In this document: positions 29,022-37,047 of the stretch, one piece after another
Layout of the letters: each line of letters begins with the position of its first letter
Position numbering within the stretch: the first letter of the stretch is position 1
NCBI RefSeq assembly: GCF_032999765.1
Contig: NZ_CP136051.1
Location: forward strand, 1,898,417 to 1,962,416
DNA: 64,000 nt
Source: Imperialibacter roseus
Lineage (GTDB): Bacteria > Bacteroidota > Bacteroidia > Cytophagales > Cyclobacteriaceae
Direction of reading: 5' to 3'
The notes under the pieces: generated by a model
Told to the model about the DNA's origin: nothing
The model's database searches: none
What the model saw: only the letters and a program-made list of their open reading frames with translations
Program-made: the position numbers and the translations under genes

Positions 29022-29870
29022 ATGAACGATTACCAAAGAATTGCCAAAGCCATTGAGTTCATCAGTGAGCATTTCAAAGAGCAGCCTAAGCTCGAAGCAG
29101 TAGCCGATGCTGTGCATCTGAGCCCCTTTCATTTTCAACGCATGTTTACCAGCTGGGCTGGCATAAGCCCCAAGAAATTTCAACAGTTTCTCAGTCTCAA
29201 CCTCTCCAAGGAGCTGATGAAAACTGGCGATGTGCCGCTGAGCGAGGTCGCCTACGAAGCAGGTTTCTCTGGCTCCAGCCGCTTGCACGATCTCTTTGTG
29301 ACCATTGAAGCCATGACGCCCGGCGCTTATAAAAGCAAAGGCAACAGCCTGAACATCAATTACAGTTTTCACGAATCTCCCTTTGGTGGGCTGATCGTTG
29401 CTTCTACCGACCTGGGCATCTGCAAGCTCGAGTTTGTGCCCACGCCCGAAGAGGGACTGGCCCTGCTGAAATCAGAGTGGCCCGAGGCGGTATTGACAGA
29501 GAACGCTGATGCTAATCAAGCCGCTGTGAATCAAATTTTCGGAGTCGGTGAGGCGAGCCAGCAGGCCATTCAACTTAATTTGAAAGGCACTCCATTTCAG
29601 GTCAAAGTGTGGGAAGCATTGCTCCGCATTCCCGAGGGCCAGCTGAGTACTTACCAGCAAATTGCCGACTATATTGGCAACCCAAAAGCATCAAGGGCAG
29701 TAGGGTCTGCCATAGGCAGCAACCCAGTGGCCGTACTGATCCCCTGCCATCGGGTGATCAGAAGAGATGGCGGCATTGGCGGCTATCATTGGGGCAACGA
29801 CCGCAAGCTAAGCCTGATTGCCCGGGAGAAGGTGCGAACCATGGCAGAAGAGGAGATGCATGCCGCTTAG
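29022..29870 (+). CDS. AraC-type regulator fused to methylated-DNA cysteine methyltransferase (Ada-like, without the N-terminal zinc domain)
   Basis: 282 residues. Residues 1-100 are an AraC helix-turn-helix pair (AVADAVHLSPFHFQRMF, EVAYEAGFSGSSRLHDLF). Residues about 110-280 are an O6-alkylguanine-DNA methyltransferase with the acceptor Cys242 in LIPCHRVIRRDGGIGGYHWG. E. coli Ada has in addition an N-terminal Ada zinc domain that senses methylphosphotriesters; that part is missing here, and a stand-alone Ada zinc domain is encoded at 32207-32479. The alkA gene overlaps the stop by 11 bases, so the two repair proteins are made together. Self-regulation by alkylation would need a different activation route from E. 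coli Ada. Confidence 0.93.
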   Translation: MNDYQRIAKAIEFISEHFKEQPKLEAVADAVHLSPFHFQRMFTSWAGISPKKFQQFLSLNLSKELMKTGDVPLSEVAYEAGFSGSSRLHDLFVTIEAMTPGAYKSKGNSLNINYSFHESPFGGLIVASTDLGICKLEFVPTPEEGLALLKSEWPEAVLTENADANQAAVNQIFGVGEASQQAIQLNLKGTPFQVKVWEALLRIPEGQLSTYQQIADYIGNPKASRAVGSAIGSNPVAVLIPCHRVIRRDGGIGGYHWGNDRKLSLIAREKVRTMAEEEMHAA

Positions 29871-30744
29871 TCTTTCTATTCCAACACCAGAAAACTTTAG
29901 TTTCAAAGAATGCCTGTGGTTTCTCGACAGGGGCTTCGACGACTGCCTGCACAAGGTGAAGGGTGGGTCGGTTACCAAGCTTTTGAGAATTGGAAGTCAC
30001 GGTCATTCTCTTTTAAGCATCAGCGAATCGGGAAACGCACTTCGGGTCGATTTGCTGAAAGGTGAGGCCAGGGAATCGGAGATTGTCAATTACATTACCG
30101 AGTGGCTGCATTTGAAAGGGGACGTTGCGCCGTTGAAAGCCATTGCCCGACAAGATGCTGACCTTGAGCAGTTGGTTGAAAAATATTGGGGGCTTCGTTT
30201 GATCTCCATCCCCGATCTTTTTGAAGTGCTTTGCTGGAGCATTATTGGCCAGCAGATCAACCTGACATTTGCCTACAAGCTCAAAAGAAGCCTGGTGGAA
30301 GCCGTTGGCGAAAGTGAAACTTATGAGGGCGAGGTCTACCATGTTTTTCCCACACCGAAGCAGGTGCTTGAGCTGTCTTTCGACGACTTGAAAGCCATGC
30401 AGTATTCTTCGCAAAAGGCCAGGTACCTGCACATCGTGGCCGAAGCCTTTCTGGCTGGCGAGATCTCTGTTGAAAAGCTTTCTTTGATGGAGAGCACACC
30501 GGAAATGCTGAAATGCCTCATGAGTCTGAAGGGCGTAGGGGAGTGGACAGCCAACTACGTGGCCATGAAATGCCTGCGCAGGCCCGATGCCATCACCTAT
30601 GGCGACGCCGGACTGCTCAACGGCTACAAGTACCTCAAGGGAATGGACAGGAAGCCAACCCGACAGGAGCTGGAGGCTTTTTTTGAGCAATTTCCAGGAT
30701 GGGAGGCCTATATTGTGTTTTATATCTGGAGGTCGCTGGCGTAG
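29860..30744 (+). CDS. alkA: DNA-3-methyladenine glycosylase II (AlkA-like)
   Basis: 294 residues from the ATG at 29860, which overlaps the end of the Ada-like gene by 11 bases; an in-frame start at 29818 would extend it further into that gene. An N-terminal AlkA beta domain (1-95) is followed by the HhH-GPD fold: IIGQQINLTFAYKLKR, QYSSQKARYLHIVAEAF, the helix-hairpin-helix SLKGVGEWTANYVAMKCL, and the catalytic aspartate in ITYGDAGLL. It removes alkylated purines from DNA. Overlap with the methyltransferase gene points to a coupled adaptive-response operon. Confidence 0.93.
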   Translation: MPLSLSIPTPENFSFKECLWFLDRGFDDCLHKVKGGSVTKLLRIGSHGHSLLSISESGNALRVDLLKGEARESEIVNYITEWLHLKGDVAPLKAIARQDADLEQLVEKYWGLRLISIPDLFEVLCWSIIGQQINLTFAYKLKRSLVEAVGESETYEGEVYHVFPTPKQVLELSFDDLKAMQYSSQKARYLHIVAEAFLAGEISVEKLSLMESTPEMLKCLMSLKGVGEWTANYVAMKCLRRPDAITYGDAGLLNGYKYLKGMDRKPTRQELEAFFEQFPGWEAYIVFYIWRSLA

Positions 30745-30807
30745 CCAGTTTCTTGTTTTATACTTTCCTTTTTGGTAGATTGATAACAGGAATAATGGTG
30801 AAAGGAT

Positions 30808-31389
30808 ATGAACCCCAACTACAGATTGTATTCAATAGTAATTTTAATTGCTGGAATATTCACCTCTTTGATCTTCCTTCTTTTCCAAAATGCCCTTCAC
30901 ATTATGTATGAAAGCCCCGGCGAGGCATCGAACTTTAAACGATTCATTTTTCCCATCGCTTTATTAGCGATCATTCCTGGTCTTTTTATTAAGGCAAAGT
31001 CGCTGACCAACAAAATACTAGTAACAGGAGGGATGCTTTTGCTGCTGGCCACTGTGCTGTCAGTCGTTACCGGGTTGACTTTTGGCCATGCAGCGAAGAC
31101 TGAGACCTTCTTGTTTTATTTCCTTTCCTGTGGCCTGTCTTTTATAGTTTTGGCCTTTACAGTTGCACTGCTTTTACGTTTTTTACTCTATTCCTGGGTG
31201 GTGGATGGACAGGGAATCCTGAAACTCGCTGCATTTTTCACTGCCGGTGTAGCCATGGGCTATTTGGTTTTTAAGGGAGTAGGCACCTTGAGCACCGTCA
31301 ACGTTTTTGCCCTCTGGTATCTCGTATTGATATTAATCGGCTCCGCTTTCTTTATTGCCAGGAAAGAACAGCCACTAGCAGCAGGCTGA
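30808..31389 (+). CDS. Small membrane protein of unknown function
   Basis: 193 residues with about six hydrophobic segments (roughly 8-30, 47-62, 70-90, 100-125, 140-160 and 168-185). I do not recognise the family. It begins 63 bases after alkA on the same strand and might be co-transcribed, but nothing in it points to DNA repair. Base composition and codon use look like its neighbours. The ATG at 30808 directly precedes the first membrane helix. Confidence 0.7.
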   Translation: MNPNYRLYSIVILIAGIFTSLIFLLFQNALHIMYESPGEASNFKRFIFPIALLAIIPGLFIKAKSLTNKILVTGGMLLLLATVLSVVTGLTFGHAAKTETFLFYFLSCGLSFIVLAFTVALLLRFLLYSWVVDGQGILKLAAFFTAGVAMGYLVFKGVGTLSTVNVFALWYLVLILIGSAFFIARKEQPLAAG

Positions 31390-31407
31390 GTTAGCCACGA
31401 GGGCGGG

Positions 31408-31500
31408 ACTACAAAAGTTTGGTGTCTCAGCCGGTTTACGCTTTCCCAAAGTGGCTGCCAGCCGATCAGCTTTGCTGTTGACAAGCAAAACTTTTGTAGT
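31408..31500. mobile_element. MITE-like element, copy 1
   Basis: 93 bases with 13-base perfect terminal inverted repeats (actacaaaagttt at 31408-31420 and its complement at 31488-31500). The interior (ctcagccggt, then tttccca, gtggctgcca and cgat) matches copy 2 at 31909-32000 over most of its length, in the same orientation. It has no coding capacity, so movement would need a transposase from elsewhere. Confidence 0.8.
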
Positions 31501-31646
31501 CTGGGCGTCACCGGCTCCCCCTCCCACGGGGTTAAAAAACCACTCTCCTCTTCCCCCAAAACTGGCCTGATTTTCGTATATTCATACACACAGGAGCGCT
31601 TACCCCAATTTTTGCCTCTTTCACACCAAACTCTTCCGTCTTCAGT

Positions 31647-31866
31647 TTGGTGCGCACCAATCACTTCTATGGTGCCCAGCACTCACTACCTATGCTGCCT
31701 AGCACTCGCCAGGTGTGGTGCGCACCACAGCCTCCTGTTAAGCCCTTATCACACCTATCATAAGCGCTTATCCCGAACGAAACAACGCCTTTACTCCCTA
31801 TGTGATAAGCGCTTATGAGGTAGTGAGACAAGCCCTTGTCTACCACTTGGATAAGCGCTTAACAGG
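31647..31866. repeat. Cluster of perfect palindromes (GGTGCGCACC and TAAGCGCTTA types)
   Basis: Two palindromes centre on ggtgcgcacc: 31647-31660 (14 bases) and 31714-31729 (16 bases). Three more centre on aagcgctt: 31761-31770, 31805-31816 and about 31851-31860, with variants at 31734-31750 and 31827-31840 (gacaagcccttgtc). The outermost pair, 31734-31750 and 31850-31866, is a 17-base inverted repeat with one mismatch. No convincing gene lies in 31390-32206. The block is flanked by the two MITE-like copies. Confidence 0.85.
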
Positions 31867-31908
31867 AAGCCGGATAGGGACTTTGCAAATGGCCGTGTAG
31901 CTGGGGAA

Positions 31909-32000
31909 ACTACAAAAGTTTGTTACCTCAGCCGGTGTACGGTTTCCCAGAGTGGCTGCCAGGCGATGAACTTTACTGTTAGCAGGCAAACTTTTGTAGT
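31909..32000. mobile_element. MITE-like element, copy 2
   Basis: 92 bases with the same 13-base terminal inverted repeats as copy 1 (31909-31921 and 31988-32000) and a closely similar interior. It is in direct orientation to copy 1, with about 400 bases between them. 32001-32206 holds a common ccgccaaatggtcgggcagg-type hairpin and no gene. Confidence 0.8.
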
Positions 32001-32206
32001 CTCTATTAAATAGCTGGAAAAAGCCTCCATACGTTGAAATTCAGTCGTTTGGCGATAGCAAACATAGATTGGGCATTGATTTACTTCCTCCCGCCAAATG
32101 GTCGGGCAGGCAGCAATGACGTGCAGGTGGTGTTTTTTAGCTCCGGCATAATAGACGACTGAACGTGAATGTTAGGTGCTTCGGAATGCGGGTGGATTAA
32201 CGGTTG

Positions 32207-32479
32207 TCATCCTGTTTCGCCGCCATTCTCCTTCCACCTTCCATACTCCTCCCGCATACAGTGCCCGCAGGGCCGGAAGCCGAGCTGCTGGGCTTCTGTT
32301 GCATCCAAAAAGAAGATCCTGTTTGCTGGTTTCATCCTTTTGCCTGACGGGCAGCTAAGCTGGCCGTAGATTTTCAGTTGGGCGTTGCCACCCAGCGTTA
32401 CTTTGCCTTGCCTGATGAGAGCAGAAAGCTGACGGCTCCGGGCGAAGCGGGTGCTTCCCAGGTCTGTATGCCTGATCAT
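32207..32479 (-). CDS. Stand-alone Ada metal-binding domain protein
   Basis: 90 residues. The last 50 match the Ada zinc-binding domain: YGQLSCPSGKRMKPANRIFF, then DATEAQQLGFRPCGHCMREEY. Canonical Ada uses four cysteines (C-x3-C and C-x2-C); here the second pair is intact (PCGHC) but the first site has one cysteine followed by SGK, so the methyl-accepting pair is incomplete. Short proteins of this shape recur in Bacteroidota, so the change is probably a family trait and not decay. It overlaps the oxygenase gene by 4 bases and is co-transcribed with it. The role is presumably DNA binding or a structural zinc site. Confidence 0.8.
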   Translation of the reverse strand: MIRHTDLGSTRFARSRQLSALIRQGKVTLGGNAQLKIYGQLSCPSGKRMKPANRIFFLDATEAQQLGFRPCGHCMREEYGRWKENGGETG

Positions 32480-33177
32480 TTGGCGTCGTGCAAAGGAATG
32501 CCCAGCGTCATCCGGTGGCCGGAGTGCACCGTGCTCACCCCGTGCCGCATCTGTACCCGGTAATACCCTTTGCTGCCCATCACCGGGCGCTGGCTGGTAG
32601 CAAATATGATCAGGTCGCCTTGTTTTGGCGTAAGCGACACGGCCCTCGATTGCGCCCTCGGCCTTTGCTCCACCAAAATAAACTCACCCCCCTCATAATC
32701 CCAGCCGGGCTGCTTGAGAAAAAAGACCGGCTGAAACGGGAAGTACACATCGCCATACAAGTCCTGATGAAGGGTGTTGTAGCCACCGTCGCCGTAAGTG
32801 AGCAGCAGGGGAGTAGGCCGGCGCTGGCCTTTGTCGTGACAAAGCGTAAGGAAGTCGCTGTGGCTGTCAGGGAATACCAGATTAAGCCGCAAAGCTTTGC
32901 TCCACAGGTTGGCCGCAGGCACCAGCATTTCGTACAGTTGTTGGCGAAGTGACTGTAGCTGGTCAGGCAAAGGATAGCTGAAGTACTTGTACTCGCCCTC
33001 GCCAAACCTGTAGCGGGCCATGTTGATGGTGGTTCGGAACCGTGCCGGCTCGGCATACCAGGCCATTATTGCGTCACACTCCTCGGGGGTCAGCACACTT
33101 TCGAGGTGGACAAATCCCTGCGAAAGGAGAGTGGTTTGTAGTTCGTCGGTGGCGGTTGCTAAAGTGATCGCTGACAT
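32476..33177 (-). CDS. 2-oxoglutarate/Fe(II)-dependent oxygenase (DUF2086/PF09859 type)
   Basis: 233 residues, cytoplasmic. A double-stranded beta-helix with the iron ligands His and Asp in NTLHQDLYGDVYFP, and a distal His in MRHGVSTVHSGHRMTLGIP, where the final Arg could bind 2-oxoglutarate. The GYYRVQMRHGVSTV stretch is typical of this family. It shares an operon with the Ada zinc-domain protein (4-base overlap) and lies near the Ada-like/AlkA operon, so a role in repair of alkylated nucleic acid is a fair inference; it is not an AlkB of the classical sequence type. It reads away from the plus-strand esterase gene, with about 190 bases between the starts. Confidence 0.88.
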   Translation of the reverse strand: MSAITLATATDELQTTLLSQGFVHLESVLTPEECDAIMAWYAEPARFRTTINMARYRFGEGEYKYFSYPLPDQLQSLRQQLYEMLVPAANLWSKALRLNLVFPDSHSDFLTLCHDKGQRRPTPLLLTYGDGGYNTLHQDLYGDVYFPFQPVFFLKQPGWDYEGGEFILVEQRPRAQSRAVSLTPKQGDLIIFATSQRPVMGSKGYYRVQMRHGVSTVHSGHRMTLGIPLHDAK

Positions 33178-33369
33178 TTAAAAAAGGGATAAATGAATGA
33201 TTTCGTTTCTACGGTGCAAAACTACCGGGGCCCGGGGCAGGCGGCAATCCGATTCTTGCGCTCTTTGATTTTAGCGGGCATTGGTGGGATACAAGTCTAA
33301 CCTTTGTCTCAAAGAACTCAGGTTGGAATCCATCTGTATTTATCTTTTCTTCACATAAAAACACATCCT

Positions 33370-34665
33370 ATGTCACTTTTCAAGCATCTTCGCACCGGCC
33401 TCACTTGCCTCGTTTTTTTGTGCGCCAGCGCCACTCTGGCGCAAAAAGTTGTCGTTACACCGGATAAGGCCGACGGTGTTTATAAAGTAGGTGAAACCGT
33501 TACCTGGGATCTCGCTTGCTCCGAAGGTTGTGACTCTGTTCGCTATATATTGAAAAAAGGAGGCCTGACCGATATCAAGCATGGCGATGTTTCCTTTAAT
33601 AGCAGTACTCCGCAAGTGAGCTATACCTTCGATGCGCCGGGCACCATGCTGCTGGAGGTAAGCTGGGGAAAAGGTGGCTGGGGAAACAGGAGTGTGGGTG
33701 GTGCTGTAGCCAATCCGGATCAGATTGCCCTGTCTGCTCAAAAACCAAAGGACTTTGATAGTTTCTGGAACAAGCAGCTCAAGCAGCTTAAAAAAGTACC
33801 TGCAAATCCTGTGCTCGAAAAAGGAGAAAGCGGCGTAGACAATGTCGACTACTGGAAGATTTCCATGGACAATATCAATGGCAGCCACATTCAGGGGCAG
33901 CTGGCCAAACCATCGGCAGGCGAGAAGTTCCCTGCATTGCTCATTGTGCAGTGGGCGGGCGTGTATCCACTCGACAAAGGCTGGGCAGTGAACCGGGCGA
34001 AGGACGGATGGTTAACGTTGAACATAGAAGCCCACGACCTGCCCATCGATGAACCCAAAGAATTTTACAAAGAGCAGTCAGACGGGCCGCTAAAAAATTA
34101 TCCTGCCATTGGCAACGACAGCCGTGAAACAAGCTACTTCCTGCGCATGTACTTATCCTGCTACCGGGCGGCGCAGTACCTCACCAAACGCCCCGACTGG
34201 AACGGAGAAACGCTGGTGGTGATGGGCGACAGCCAGGGTGGGCAGCAAACCCTGATGACCGCCGGGTTCCATCCCGCTGTCACGGCGGCCATTGCGCTGG
34301 TGCCTGCCGGCTTCGATATGTTGGGCCCTGTTGCTGGAAGAAAAGGAGGCTGGCCTCAGTGGTATGGCAGCACCGAAGGCAAGGATGCGGCAAAAGTGCA
34401 CGAAGCCAGTCGGTACTATGATGTGGCCAACTTTGTGACGAATATCAAATGCCCGGTGCTGGTGGGTATCGGACTGCTGGATGAGACCTGTCCGCCCGAG
34501 GGAATTTTGGCAGGCGTCAACCAGCTCACCACCCACAAGCAGGTGATGATCCTGCCCACCTCCGGCCACCAGGATCGCAATGGCTCGCAGGAGCCGTTCA
34601 GGAGTGAGCGGGACAAGGTGTGGCTGCCGGCGTTAAGGGATGGCAAGGGAGCGCCTGTGCACTGA
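33370..34665 (+). CDS. Acetylxylan esterase/cephalosporin-C deacetylase-like alpha/beta hydrolase (CE7 type)
   Basis: 431 residues from the ATG at 33370, which starts a signal peptide (MSLFKHLRTGLTCLVFLCAS, cut after ATLAQ). An N-terminal Ig-like domain (about 25-130) is followed by the hydrolase: the nucleophile Ser in VVMGDSQGGQQTLM, an Asp in GIGLLDETCPPEG and the His in TSGHQD. The first ATG-like codon upstream (33304) lacks such a signal and is less likely. Enzymes of this family remove acetyl groups from xylan side chains or antibiotics. It is a single gene; the xylan set at 9250-15363 is on the other strand some 18 kb away. Confidence 0.87.
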   Translation: MSLFKHLRTGLTCLVFLCASATLAQKVVVTPDKADGVYKVGETVTWDLACSEGCDSVRYILKKGGLTDIKHGDVSFNSSTPQVSYTFDAPGTMLLEVSWGKGGWGNRSVGGAVANPDQIALSAQKPKDFDSFWNKQLKQLKKVPANPVLEKGESGVDNVDYWKISMDNINGSHIQGQLAKPSAGEKFPALLIVQWAGVYPLDKGWAVNRAKDGWLTLNIEAHDLPIDEPKEFYKEQSDGPLKNYPAIGNDSRETSYFLRMYLSCYRAAQYLTKRPDWNGETLVVMGDSQGGQQTLMTAGFHPAVTAAIALVPAGFDMLGPVAGRKGGWPQWYGSTEGKDAAKVHEASRYYDVANFVTNIKCPVLVGIGLLDETCPPEGILAGVNQLTTHKQVMILPTSGHQDRNGSQEPFRSERDKVWLPALRDGKGAPVH

Positions 34666-34704
34666 GGCTACGCCGAAGTGGCTTGTGCTATGTAGCGCCG
34701 TTCA

Positions 34705-34742
34705 CCAGGTTTGTAACCTGGAGGCCGGGATGTAATCCCCGG
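34705..34742. repeat. Pair of adjacent hairpins (CCAGGTT and CCGGGAT types)
   Basis: ccaggtt/aacctgg (34705-34721, 3-base loop) is followed by ccgggat/aatcccc (34725-34742, with one unpaired base). This double hairpin, with its tgtaa core in both loops, is a familiar intergenic repeat type in Bacteroidota. It follows the esterase by 39 bases and could stop transcription, although there is no clear T run. Confidence 0.6.
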
Positions 34743-34892
34743 GGTACTTAGCTGCACTCCATGCCTTTTTGTTATCAGGGCAGCAGTAGCAGGTTATCGA
34801 CTGGCTCTTGAAATTACCTATCTGCATTCTCTCTTTTATTAGCCGATTATTCGTAAATCGCTCTCTTATTTTTTCGGGCTGCGGCCTCAACA

Positions 34893-35816
34893 ATGAAAAC
34901 ACAAACCAAAGCCTACCTGGCACTTGCCTTTATCTGCATCGTTTGGGGCACCACTTACCTGGCGATGCGGGTGGGTGTGTCCCAATTTCCTGCGTTTGCT
35001 TTTTCGGCCATCAGGCAAACAATCGCAGGAGGTGGGTTGCTGCTGTTTGTTTGGTTGTTGGGCAAGGGTGGCACCATTAACATCGCCTATCTCAGAAAGC
35101 ACGCCTTTATCGGGTTCATGATGATCACGATTGGCAATGGTTTGGTGGGCTGGGCCGAAATGTTTATCCCAAGCGGCCTGGCGGCACTTATTTGTGCCAT
35201 GATGCCGGTGTGCGTGGTGCTGATCAATCTGGCCAGCAAAGCCGAGGAAAAACCCAATGCGCTGATTTATGCCGGCCTCGCATTTGGCGTAGCAGGACTG
35301 ATGCTTGTTTTCAGGGAGCATGTGGCCGACCTGGTAAACCCCGACTATAGGATGGGTATTTTACTCACATTTGTCGCCATTATTGGCTGGTCGTATGGCA
35401 GTGTGAGCATCAGGCGGTATGGTAAGCCTGAAAGCCCACTCATGAATGCCGGTTTTCATTTGTTTTTTGGCGGCATTGGCATCTGGCTGCTCAGTTTCGT
35501 ATTCGACGACTATACCCGCTTTGCCAGCGTTGACTGGCAGGGGCTGTCGGCCCTTTTGTATGTGACCATATTCGGTTCTCTCGGGGCATTTGTCTGCTAT
35601 CTGTATGTGCTGCAGCATTTGCCCGTTGGGCTGGCGTCTATTTATGCTTATGTCAATCCGTTAGTTGCCGTGTTGCTTGGCTGGTGGATCCTGGACGAAA
35701 AGCTGAACCTGCTGATCGGCGGGGCCTTTGTTATCACCGTTGTTGGTATTTTTATGGTGAACAAAGGCTACAAGGTGAAGGCCTACAAGGCGCTTTCAAA
35801 ACCATCGGCTACTTAG
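34893..35816 (+). CDS. EamA/DMT family transporter
   Basis: 307 residues with ten membrane helices in two EamA halves. The first half begins LALAFICIVWGTTYLAMRVG with the family's WG(T/S)xY pattern; the second half has GSLGAFVCYLYVLQHLPVG and IYAYVNPLVAVLLGWWILDE, the conserved closing motif. Members export amino acids, drugs or metabolites; the substrate cannot be told here. It stands alone, with 85 bases to the next plus-strand gene. Confidence 0.92.
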   Translation: MKTQTKAYLALAFICIVWGTTYLAMRVGVSQFPAFAFSAIRQTIAGGGLLLFVWLLGKGGTINIAYLRKHAFIGFMMITIGNGLVGWAEMFIPSGLAALICAMMPVCVVLINLASKAEEKPNALIYAGLAFGVAGLMLVFREHVADLVNPDYRMGILLTFVAIIGWSYGSVSIRRYGKPESPLMNAGFHLFFGGIGIWLLSFVFDDYTRFASVDWQGLSALLYVTIFGSLGAFVCYLYVLQHLPVGLASIYAYVNPLVAVLLGWWILDEKLNLLIGGAFVITVVGIFMVNKGYKVKAYKALSKPSAT

Positions 35817-35901
35817 TGCAACTGACCAAATCGTCATTTAGGCTGGAAAAGAAGCTCAGGTTGATTAATTTGCTGCTTTGAGACAACGGGAACACACCGA
35901 C

Positions 35902-36342
35902 ATGGAAATACGAAAAGCCAAACTGAATGACCTTCAGCATCTCACGGTTCTTTTTGATGGCTACCGGCAGTGGTATGGCCAGGAGGCTGCCCTTGAAGCA
36001 GCGGGGCAATTCCTGGAGGAACGACTGCTAAATGGAGAAAGTGTTATTTTCATCGCCTATGTGGAAGGCGTGGGTGCCGGGTTTACGCAGCTTTATCCGT
36101 TGTTCAGCTCGGTGAGCATGGAGCGCCTTTGGTTGCTCAACGATTTGTATGTAGACAAAAAATTCCGGCGTATGGGCATAGGCGAGGGACTGCTGAAAGC
36201 CGCTCAAGCGTTCGCCCAAGAAACGAGGGCCAAAGGACTTACACTGGAAACGCAAGTGAGCAACCTGTCGGCACAGCGGCTGTACGATAGCACGGGGTTT
36301 AAGAAAGAAGAGGACTTTTATCATTATTTCTGGAAGGCTTAG
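35902..36342 (+). CDS. GNAT family N-acetyltransferase
   Basis: 146 residues from the ATG at 35902. The acetyl-CoA binding motif A is in LYVDKKFRRMGIGEGLLKAA (R-R-x-G-x-G), followed by LTLETQVSNLSAQRLYDSTGF, the motif B region. The first strand MEIRKAKLNDLQHL is typical for the fold. The substrate is unknown. Start 35878 in the same frame is possible but adds eight residues without any family match. Confidence 0.9.
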   Translation: MEIRKAKLNDLQHLTVLFDGYRQWYGQEAALEAAGQFLEERLLNGESVIFIAYVEGVGAGFTQLYPLFSSVSMERLWLLNDLYVDKKFRRMGIGEGLLKAAQAFAQETRAKGLTLETQVSNLSAQRLYDSTGFKKEEDFYHYFWKA

Positions 36343-36471
36343 CCTTGTCACTAAATTGAGTCTGCTTTGACACATTCGAAAAATCTGGCTGTTTTTACCG
36401 GGAACCCCAGGCCTGGCGTTGTAGCTCATGATGCGGATGGCAACTGATTTGAATACTGCTATATTTGTCTT

Positions 36472-37047
36472 GTGAAGAAAATGTACATCATAGCGGGGCC
36501 AAACGGAGCGGGTAAGACAACTCTGTCTTATTCTATTCTACCTGAAATCTTCCATTGTGACGAGTTCATTAACGCTGACGAAATCGCAAGAGGTATTTCC
36601 CCTCTGAACCCCGAAAAAGCTGGCATCAGAGCTGGCCGTATCATGCTTGAACGTATAAATGAACTCGTTTCAAACGGAGAGTCGTTTGCATTCGAAACAA
36701 CTCTTTCCACCAGGTCATACGGTAGCTTTATTAAACAGGCAATGTCGCAAGGCTATGACACAACACTAGTTTTTCTTTCTTTGGATTCTATTGAACTTGC
36801 AAAACAGCGTGTAAGAACAAGGGTGCTGGAAGGTGGACACAATATACCCGAAGATACTATTGAAAGGCGTTTTTTGAATGGTCTTTCTAATTTTTTCAAA
36901 ATATACAGGTCGCTTGTCACCAGATGGATCTTAGTTGATAACTCGACAGAGAATTTTGAATTTATTGCTGAAGGAGCTGGGGCGGATATCATTATTCGAA
37001 GTGAAGCAAAGTGGTCACAGTTAAAAAACGCATACGATGGGAATTAA
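36472..37047 (+). CDS. Zeta-toxin-like P-loop kinase
   Basis: 191 residues from GTG 36472; the ATG at 36481 is an equally good start. The Walker A motif is at the N-terminus (YIIAGPNGAGKTTLS). It is followed by CDEFINADEIARGISPLNPE and ESFAFETTLSTRSYGSF, which match zeta toxins that phosphorylate UDP-N-acetylglucosamine or related substrates. The arginine-rich stretch KQRVRTRVLEGG would form the lid. A small gene overlaps its end by 11 bases and is the likely partner. The pair is visibly richer in A+T than its neighbours, which suggests transfer. Whether it is a toxin or a metabolic kinase cannot be told from sequence alone. Confidence 0.85.
   Translation: MKKMYIIAGPNGAGKTTLSYSILPEIFHCDEFINADEIARGISPLNPEKAGIRAGRIMLERINELVSNGESFAFETTLSTRSYGSFIKQAMSQGYDTTLVFLSLDSIELAKQRVRTRVLEGGHNIPEDTIERRFLNGLSNFFKIYRSLVTRWILVDNSTENFEFIAEGAGADIIIRSEAKWSQLKNAYDGN

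Noticed and set aside
31260-31818. Short open frames in the palindrome/MITE block
   Set aside because: They run across inverted repeats, have unusual amino-acid make-up and match nothing; the block looks non-coding.
33304-33369. N-terminal extension of the CE7 esterase
   Set aside because: The ATG at 33370 begins a clean signal peptide; the upstream codons would place it inside the chain.
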